A DNA stretch of 5,941 nucleotides from Magnetovibrio sp. (lineage in GTDB: Bacteria; Pseudomonadota; Alphaproteobacteria; Rhodospirillales; Magnetovibrionaceae). The notes under the pieces are model-generated. The model ran no database searches. It worked only from the letters and a program-made list of their open reading frames with translations, and was not told the DNA's origin. The position numbers and the translations under genes were made by a program. Shown here piece after piece: positions 1 to 5,372 of the stretch. Positions within the stretch are counted from its first letter, which is position 1. Each line of letters opens with the position of its first letter. The stretch lies in assembly GCA_016763255.1 (NCBI GenBank), contig JAESUA010000228.1:1-5941 (forward strand), in the 5' to 3' direction.

Positions 1-1
1 C

Positions 2-1393
2 CGGGGTGGCCAAGCCGATCAACCCGCCCGCCGCCCCCATGGACAACACACCCATGAAATCGGAACGGTTCCTGAGAAAACCGAACCTCAACAAATCGAT
101 CAGGGTCAATTTTCGTTCCGGCAATGGCGCATAGAGCACATAACCCATGGGCGTAATCCGCCGCGCCTGCTCGCCATCCATCACCACCGAGGTTTGATTA
201 GCGGGATTGTGCGCGACATAAGCCTTGGACCGACCGCGGCTGGGTTTAATCAGCGCCACCGGATGTTCGTCATCATCCATATGCGCCAAGATGGGGCCCA
301 GGTCTTGGTCCCACCAATCGCCGCTGAGCATCACCTGACGCACCCGCAGGCGTGAGACCCTTGCGACATCTTCGACCGTGATCGGGGCATCTTCAGATCG
401 CCGCCCCAGCTTATCGAGGGCTTTGAGCTCCACCCCGATGGCTTCGGCGACCAAATCACAGGCCAAAACCGTTGCATCACGGTTGCCAAGGTCGGCGCGA
501 CGATCACCGTCTTCATCAAGCACCAAAGCAAAACGGTTTAGAACCTTGGTCGTATCGCTCTTGACCCGCTCAAACATTGTGCCAAGCCGCTGGGTTTCAC
601 GATCATGGGCATGACGCAGGCTGTAGGCGAGACACCCCACCGCCACGTCGTGATAGCGCTGTAGGCGGGTCCACCAGCCTTGCCCACGCAGCACCGATTG
701 GGTGGTGTAGCCGGTGACCGACATGTCTTCATCGCAGTGCATCCAAGAACGCCGGGTCAGCGGCACGATGTCGGCGACCTGGCCCGGCCCCACGGGGACG
801 ATGTCTTTAAAACGTGCTCGACCGGACGTGATATGTGCCCACACAATGGAACGCCGCGCGGTCATGCGTTCACCGGCCGTGGCGCAGATGGTTTCACCGG
901 TCGCCGCATAAGTGCTGGGGGTGCCGCGTTCGACGATAAAGCGCGCAACACCTTCGCTGAGGCCCTTGGTCCAGGCTTCGATTTTCGGGCTAAGTTTGCT
1001 GGCCGAGGCGGCGTCCAGGGGATCATCCGGGGATGATGGAAGCGGCACCCGCGTCACCGTGGTCTGCTGCCAGCCGACGCCGACAAACTGGATCACATCT
1101 TGATCATCACCCAGATCATCACCCTGGGATTTGAGGGGCAACAAAACACCGTCTTGGGGGACGTGAAACAAGAAGGTGCGTGATGCCGGTCGTTCTTCAT
1201 CGCCCTGCGGCACCGCAAAGATATCAACCCCACCGCCGGTGACGCGCCATAGTCTGGTGGGGTCGTCAAGGGGCACGAACGCCCCACCTTCCAACGAACG
1301 GTGTTCCAAGCCCGCGCCATCGGCCTGCCACCAGTCGAGATTTTTTTTCTGGGCGGGCGTTTTTGCCGAGGCTGCGGGTTGCTGGTGGATCAT
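2..1393 (-). CDS. NHLM-type ABC transporter subunit 2 (N-terminal part, runs off window)
   Basis: This is the second ABC exporter subunit of an NHLM system, expected to work with the C39 exporter next door in moving a leader-bearing peptide across the inner membrane. Only 464 codons are present. They are open without a stop to the left edge, so the transmembrane and nucleotide-binding domains lie outside. Residues about 47-87 (RLWRVTGGGVDIFAVPQ onward) resemble the beta-rich, cyclic-nucleotide-binding-like N-terminal region of this family. Residues about 307-425 hold the family's typical stretch (RLRVRQVMLSGDWW, then PVALIKPSRGRSKAY, then YVLYAPLPERKLTLIDLLRFG). The first membrane segment begins near residue 446. 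My reading is that 307-400 is a degenerate C39-like fold: ACDLVAEAIG sits where the catalytic-Cys helix would be, but the His and Asp positions are not kept. The ATG at 1393 lies 3 nt after the stop of the upstream gene and has only a weak GAGAG ribosome binding site, which suggests translational coupling. An A8 run codes for residues 16-18. Confidence 0.9.
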   Translation of the reverse strand, partial: MIHQQPAASAKTPAQKKNLDWWQADGAGLEHRSLEGGAFVPLDDPTRLWRVTGGGVDIFAVPQGDEERPASRTFLFHVPQDGVLLPLKSQGDDLGDDQDVIQFVGVGWQQTTVTRVPLPSSPDDPLDAASASKLSPKIEAWTKGLSEGVARFIVERGTPSTYAATGETICATAGERMTARRSIVWAHITSGRARFKDIVPVGPGQVADIVPLTRRSWMHCDEDMSVTGYTTQSVLRGQGWWTRLQRYHDVAVGCLAYSLRHAHDRETQRLGTMFERVKSDTTKVLNRFALVLDEDGDRRADLGNRDATVLACDLVAEAIGVELKALDKLGRRSEDAPITVEDVARVSRLRVRQVMLSGDWWDQDLGPILAHMDDDEHPVALIKPSRGRSKAYVAHNPANQTSVVMDGEQARRITPMGYVLYAPLPERKLTLIDLLRFGFLRNRSDFMGVLSMGAAGGLIGLATP

Positions 1394-1396
1394 CGC

Positions 1397-3586
1397 CTAA
1401 CTCTCGATCAGGCGCTTATAGACACCGCCCTCGGCCATCAAGGAGGCATGGGTACCGCGCTGGGTGATCTTGCCCTGATCCATGACGATGATTTCGTCAC
1501 AGTCGCGAATGGTGCTGAGTCGATGGGCGATCACCACGCAGGTGCAACCACGACGGCGGATGTTGTCGACCACCTGTTGCTCGGTATTGGGGTCAAGCGC
1601 GCTGGTCGCTTCATCGAGGATCATCACCGCCGGTTCGCCCACCAGGGCGCGGGCAATCTCCATGCGCTGACGTTGACCACCGCTGAAATTGCGGCCCATT
1701 TCTTCGACCTTGTGATCGTAGGCATCGGGGCGCACAGAAATGTCGTCGTGGATGATCGCATCCTTGGCGGCCTGGACCACGCGCGCTTCGGGCATGGTTT
1801 CATCCCACAGCGTGATATTGTCGGAAACCGTGGCTTCGAACAACGCGATGTCTTGATCGACCATCGCCACCGAGGTGCGCAGGACCGAGCGGTGCAGTTC
1901 GTCAATGGCTTGGCCGTCAAACTCGATGGTACCGCTCCACGGCTGGTACAGACCCGCCAGAAGTTTACCCACCGTCGACTTGCCGCTGCCCGATCCGCCG
2001 ACCAGGGCGACGCGTTGGCCGGGCTTAAGACTCATGGAAAAGTTTTCAATCAGCGGCGGGGCTGTGGGAATGAAGCCAAACGTCAGGTCTCTCACGTCCA
2101 GTGCACCGGTGAGCTTACGGGCATTGGCCGGCATTTCTGCATCACCCGCGAATTCAGCGGATTGGTCTTGGCGTAAGACATCATCGATGCGCCCCAGATA
2201 GCCCTGCGCTTCTTGAAACTGCGCGCCCAAGCCGACCAGACCGGTGACCGGTGCGGAAAAATTCCCCAACAGGGTCTGAAAGGCAATCAGCATGCCGATG
2301 GTGATCACCCCATCCATCACGCGAAAACCACCCACCACCAAAACCGAGGTGGTGGCGATCATGCCCAGCAACAGCGGAAATCCCAGCAACATAATGCGAT
2401 AGCGCGACAGTTCCTGTTCGGCGTTGACGACCTTGGAATGGTAACCAACCCAGCGGTTGAAGAACAATCCGTCGGTGCCATTGGCCTTGAAGTTATCGAT
2501 CATCTGCAGGCCCTGCATGGCGATGCCGGTAAGCTTGCCTTGATCCAGCAACAGGCGCTGATGGGCGTCTTGCAGCTTGCGCGATACGGCCACAAACGCC
2601 AACAGGTTCAGCCCCGCGAAGCCGACCCCGATGACGGTCAACACCACGTCGTACTGGATCATAATCAACGCATAAACCAGCATGGTCAAAAGATTGAGGA
2701 TCGCCACCGACAGATCCCCTGCGACCAGATTGGCGACGCGGTCGTTAAACTGCACCCGCGAGCCGATCTCGCCGCCATAACGTTGGGCAAAAAAACCGAT
2801 GGGCAGGCGCAAAACATGCCAGAAAAACTTGCTCGACGCGGTCAGCGACAGCTTGGTCTGCAAACGCAAAAGGTAATGTTGTTGAAACCATGTCAGCCCG
2901 GCGCGCAAAAACGCCACACCGACCATCGCGCTGAGCAACGGCACCAACCAATCGGTTAAGCCTTCGATGAGGATAAAGTCGATGTAAACGCGGGTGAACG
3001 CTGGCACCAACAGGCCCGGAACCACCAGGCCGAGGCTCACCACCACGATTAACAAAAGCGCCATTTCCGACCCGACCAGACGTTGGCGCAACCCCTTGGT
3101 CACGCTGGGGCGCTTACCGCCGGGCTGGAACTCATCACTGGGCTCAAACGCCAGCACCACGCCGCTGAACGCCTCGTCGAACTCTTCGTGGGCCACCTTG
3201 CGCGGACCAGCCGCCGGGTCGTTGAGAAAAAAACCATAGTCATCAAATCCTTCGACAACGACGAAGTGATTGAAGTTCCAAAATGCGATCAACGGAAATG
3301 GCAAATCCTTGAGCCCTGCGGGTTCCTTACTGAAGCCTTTGGCCTTCAGCTTATAGGTCTTGGCCGCCTTAACGATGTTGCTGGCTTTGGTGCCATCACG
3401 CGAAATGCCACAGTCGTAGCGCAGATCTTCCAGCGACACATGGCGACCGTAATGGCCCAAAACCATCGCCAGACACGCCGCACCGCATTCAACCACTTCC
3501 ATTTGCAAAACGGTCGGGGTGCGCACCCGCACGCCCTTGACGGGTTTGGTGATGAGGCGTTTAAGCAGGGATGGAATGGCGTTCAT
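1397..3586 (-). CDS. NHLM-type peptidase-containing ABC exporter (C39 peptidase, membrane domain, ATPase), complete
   Basis: This 729-aa bifunctional exporter removes the leader after a Gly-Gly site on the cytoplasmic side and pumps the cargo out with ATP. Domains run in the usual order. The C39 peptidase spans about 24-150, with Gln28, catalytic Cys34 in VVECGAACLAM, His107 in WNFNHFVVVEGF and Asp123 in LNDPAAG, so all expected active-site residues are present. The membrane domain spans about 170-455, with hydrophobic segments near 175-200, 213-230, 292-335 and 398-442. The nucleotide-binding domain spans about 495-729: Walker A GGSGSGKST at 530-538, Q-loop Gln578, signature FSGGQ at 634-638 (Phe in place of the common Leu), Walker B AVMILDEATSALD ending at 665, and switch His688. 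The length fits the family. The ATG at 3586 is preceded 4 nt upstream by GAGGA, which overlaps the adaptor's TGA stop; the gap between the genes is 7 nt. Nothing suggests loss of function. The divergent double-glycine protein at 5307 is the obvious substrate, by inference. Confidence 0.97.
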   Translation of the reverse strand: MNAIPSLLKRLITKPVKGVRVRTPTVLQMEVVECGAACLAMVLGHYGRHVSLEDLRYDCGISRDGTKASNIVKAAKTYKLKAKGFSKEPAGLKDLPFPLIAFWNFNHFVVVEGFDDYGFFLNDPAAGPRKVAHEEFDEAFSGVVLAFEPSDEFQPGGKRPSVTKGLRQRLVGSEMALLLIVVVSLGLVVPGLLVPAFTRVYIDFILIEGLTDWLVPLLSAMVGVAFLRAGLTWFQQHYLLRLQTKLSLTASSKFFWHVLRLPIGFFAQRYGGEIGSRVQFNDRVANLVAGDLSVAILNLLTMLVYALIMIQYDVVLTVIGVGFAGLNLLAFVAVSRKLQDAHQRLLLDQGKLTGIAMQGLQMIDNFKANGTDGLFFNRWVGYHSKVVNAEQELSRYRIMLLGFPLLLGMIATTSVLVVGGFRVMDGVITIGMLIAFQTLLGNFSAPVTGLVGLGAQFQEAQGYLGRIDDVLRQDQSAEFAGDAEMPANARKLTGALDVRDLTFGFIPTAPPLIENFSMSLKPGQRVALVGGSGSGKSTVGKLLAGLYQPWSGTIEFDGQAIDELHRSVLRTSVAMVDQDIALFEATVSDNITLWDETMPEARVVQAAKDAIIHDDISVRPDAYDHKVEEMGRNFSGGQRQRMEIARALVGEPAVMILDEATSALDPNTEQQVVDNIRRRGCTCVVIAHRLSTIRDCDEIIVMDQGKITQRGTHASLMAEGGVYKRLIES

Positions 3587-3593
3587 GACATCC

Positions 3594-4894
3594 TCAACTC
3601 ACCGGACCCAGCATTCGCTCGAGCGCCGGGATTACCACGGAGATCAAGCGCACGCGGCGCACCGTGACCTTGGCATCAGCCAGAGTACCGGCGTTCATTT
3701 GCACCGCCGGGCCCATTGAAGATGACCATTTGAAACCGGATGGGGTGGCAGGATCTCGCAACAATTCAACCGTGACTTCAAACGGCGCACCATCACCCGA
3801 CAGGGATTCGACCAGTTTTGTATTTTTGAGGATGCGTTTCATGCCTTCTGCGGTGGAGGGAATTTCCGCCACCGTCAACACGCGGCCCATGAGAAAACCG
3901 AACTCTTCTTGTTTGACGGTCGATGGCGAGATGTGCACATCCATGCCAGGCTGGACTTTTTTGCCGTCGGTGGGGGCGACATACAGCACCGCGATAAGGT
4001 TGGCGGAGGTGCTATTTGTCGATCGCTGACCCGCCGCGTTACTTGTTTCTTCACTGGGCAGCAAGCTGAACACCGAAACGCCGGTATCGACGATTTCGCC
4101 GGGGTTGAGCTTGAGTTCGACAATGCGCCCGGTGTAGGGGCTGCGCAGGCGGGTGTTGCGCTCATACTGACCTTGTAGGCTTTGCACCTCGCGGGCCAGC
4201 ACCTGGGTTCTCAGCCGCAGGTCGAGAATTTCACGCTCCTTGGCGATGGCCAGGGTGTTTTCCTCCAGCTCGACTTGCTTGATTTCGTTGCGTGCCTTGG
4301 CCAACGCTTCGCGTGCGGAGTTGATTTCGATTTTTGTGTCGATAACCTTTTGCCGCTGGATGTAGCCTTTTTTTGCAAATTGGCTTCATTGACGGCGCGT
4401 TCTTGCAACCATTTCAAGCGATCAGCAACAAAGCCGATGCTCTGAGATAAGTTGGAGCGTTGATGCCTTAAAACGGCGAGTTGAATATCCATTTCACGTT
4501 GGTGGAAGGCTTTGACCTGCTCCAACTGCAGGTGAAATTCAGCCAGTTCAGCGGTTTTGGAGACCAGTTTCTGGCGCATATCGGGCTGTTCGATGTGGGC
4601 CACCACCTCACCCTCTTTAACATGTTCACCGGGGCGCACCTGGAAGTCCCGTATACGGCCCTGGCTGGCGGAGACGATGTCCAAAACACCTGAGGGTGAA
4701 ATCAAAATGCCCTGGCCCGCAACCTTGATGGGGACACTGCCGACCACGCCCCACACCAAACCACCGCACACGAAACCAATAAAAACCACCGCGGCAAACC
4801 AGCCCATGGGCGAGGTCACCCGGATGGCCTGATCAAGGTTTTCCGGCGTTGAGAGGCGGTCGACCGCAGCTTGACGAAAAATTTGTTTCGACAT
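3594..4894 (-). CDS. NHLM-type HlyD-family secretion adaptor, interrupted by a -1 frameshift
   Basis: This is a periplasmic adaptor that links the ABC exporter to an outer-membrane channel. Frame one runs from ATG 4894 to a stop at 4211 (227 aa). Frame two carries the rest of the protein to TGA at 3594-3596. Reading from codon 176 at the A7 run into the -1 frame gives one 433-aa protein of normal adaptor length. Parts in order: short cytoplasmic N-terminus, membrane segment about 31-54 (GWFAAVVFIGFVCGGLVWG), first lipoyl half about 62-105 (ASQGRIRDFQVRPGEHVKEG), long coiled coil about 106-250 that contains the shift, second lipoyl half (SPYTGRIVELKLNPGEIV), and beta-barrel (LIAVLYVAPTDGKKVQPGM) to the end. 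Unshifted translation loses the second coil strand and the barrel and adds about 50 foreign residues, so it should not work. It may be a sequencing error, a true lesion, or productive slippage. The start is supported by a strong GGAGGGAGGTG ribosome binding site. Family identity is sure; intactness is not. Confidence 0.92.
4367..4373 (-). other. A-AAA-AAG slippery heptamer at the adaptor frame change
   Basis: On the coding strand the adaptor reads CAA AAA AAG at codons 174-176. The last base of CAA plus the next two codons form A AAA AAG, the same heptamer used for -1 frameshifting in E. coli dnaX. A -1 slip here re-pairs both Lys codons with AAA and puts the next codon at GGC (4367-4365), exactly in the frame of the adaptor's C-terminal half. 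The resulting join is LQKKGYIQRQK. I see no convincing upstream Shine-Dalgarno-like stimulator and no strong stem-loop just downstream, both of which dnaX has. Runs of seven identical bases also occur harmlessly in the neighbouring exporter gene (around 2789-2795 and 3227-3233), so an A7 run alone proves little. Confidence 0.6.
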
Positions 4895-4898
4895 TATT

Positions 4899-4909
4899 CA
4901 CCTCCCTCC
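4899..4909 (-). promoter_or_regulatory. Strong ribosome binding site of the adaptor gene
   Basis: The coding strand reads GGAGGGAGGTG, 4 nt before the ATG at 4894; the GGAGG core sits 6 nt upstream. It is the best Shine-Dalgarno sequence in the window and fixes the start of the first operon gene. Confidence 0.8.
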
Positions 4910-4937
4910 AGAGATGGCTGTTGATTTGGCCCCCTTA

Positions 4938-5135
4938 TTACTTGGGGAGATGACGGCAAAATTCCCGGTCAAAATCAGTAGGTTTTTTAAAGCAGTCATA
5001 TTTTCGTGAGTTCGGGCAAATAATGAGCCCTTGGGATGGCAAATCCACGACGACTTCCCACATGATAATTTGCACGAATGGTTGCCCTTCATATACCGAT
5101 GGCCCAACCCAGAATTGATTGCATGCAACAGTCAT
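4938..5135 (-). CDS. Doubtful small ORF, 65 aa, unknown
   Basis: A 65-codon ORF lies just upstream of the adaptor gene on the same strand and ends 43 nt before its ATG. I do not recognise the product. The peptide looks fairly protein-like: four cysteines, two tryptophans, a hydrophobic stretch PFVQIIMWEVVVDL near residues 19-32, and a basic/acidic C-terminus. It has no double-glycine motif and no signal peptide. Against it: third codon positions are far less GC-rich than in the neighbouring genes, and the only Shine-Dalgarno-like sequence (GAGG) is about 13 nt from the ATG, which is too far. It could be a small accessory gene, a decayed remnant, or chance. Confidence 0.22.
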   Translation of the reverse strand: MTVACNQFWVGPSVYEGQPFVQIIMWEVVVDLPSQGLIICPNSRKYDCFKKPTDFDREFCRHLPK

Positions 5136-5293
5136 GTGGTTTCGATTGCCTCACTTGATCAGTCTCTCCAGCATGTATGGGGGGGATCGTGATTAGCGGT
5201 CCAACTGCATCCCTGCGCACCACCCGAAAAACAGCCACTGCTACATTTCGGAGTTGCACACGTAATGCACCAATCACCCAAGACACAAACCTA

Positions 5294-5298
5294 GGGAG
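5294..5298 (+). promoter_or_regulatory. Ribosome binding site of the double-glycine cargo gene
   Basis: GGGAG lies 8 nt before the ATG at 5307. An in-frame TAA at 5301-5303 between the site and the ATG rules out any further upstream start, which fixes the leader length. Confidence 0.75.
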
Positions 5299-5306
5299 AT
5301 TAAGAT

Positions 5307-5372
5307 ATGACCCAACAAAAGCGTAAATCCGGTGAACTGAGCGAAGGTGAACTCGACGGCGTGGTCGGTGGT
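5307..5372 (+). other. Double-glycine leader peptide segment, cleavage predicted after codon 22
   Basis: This segment encodes the secretion leader. Leu11, Leu16 and Val19, spaced as in C39-type leaders, precede Gly21-Gly22. Glu10, Glu13, Glu15 and Asp17 supply the usual acidic residues. All the Lys and Arg of the visible protein (Lys5, Arg6, Lys7) lie in this leader. At 22 residues it is much shorter than the long nitrile-hydratase-like or Nif11-like leaders commonly paired with NHLM exporters. Confidence 0.8.

Larger units (their letters stand above)
4895..5306. other. Intergenic region between the divergent exporter operon and cargo gene
   Basis: About 0.4 kb separates the two divergent starts. 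It is clearly richer in A and T than the genes, especially around 4965-5015, and should carry the promoters for both directions. Shared control of exporter and cargo is therefore plausible. I could not find a -35/-10 pair with proper spacing that I would defend on either strand. Seen: outward ribosome binding sites at both ends, a perfect 10-bp palindrome TTGCATGCAA at 5119-5128, a G7 run at 5179-5185, and one doubtful small ORF on the minus strand (4938-5135). There is no tRNA, no CRISPR array, and no hairpin with a U-tract. Confidence 0.7.

Noticed and set aside
1301..2176. 291-codon plus-strand frame inside the exporter operon
   Set aside because: It lies opposite the exporter's conserved ATPase domain. 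The His/Asp/Gly-rich product is typical of an antisense shadow in GC-rich DNA.
2213..2959. 248-codon plus-strand frame
   Set aside because: It lies opposite the exporter's membrane domain. It is Gln/His-rich with no recognisable motif, so it is a shadow.
3594..4304. The adaptor's C-terminal half as a separate gene starting at TTG 4304
   Set aside because: The frame stays open and matches the adaptor's coiled coil upstream to the A7 run, and the TTG has no ribosome binding site. One interrupted gene fits better.
4931..4947. CCCC / GGGG inverted repeat with a 9-nt loop, as a terminator or attenuator
   Set aside because: Only four base pairs and no T-run follows on either strand.
5119..5128. 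Perfect palindrome TTGCATGCAA as an operator
   Set aside because: A 10-bp palindrome is expected several times by chance in about 6 kb, and no second copy or promoter elements support it.
5155..5180. TTGATC as a -35 box for the cargo gene
   Set aside because: No acceptable -10 box sits 16-18 nt downstream; the following DNA is a G7 run.
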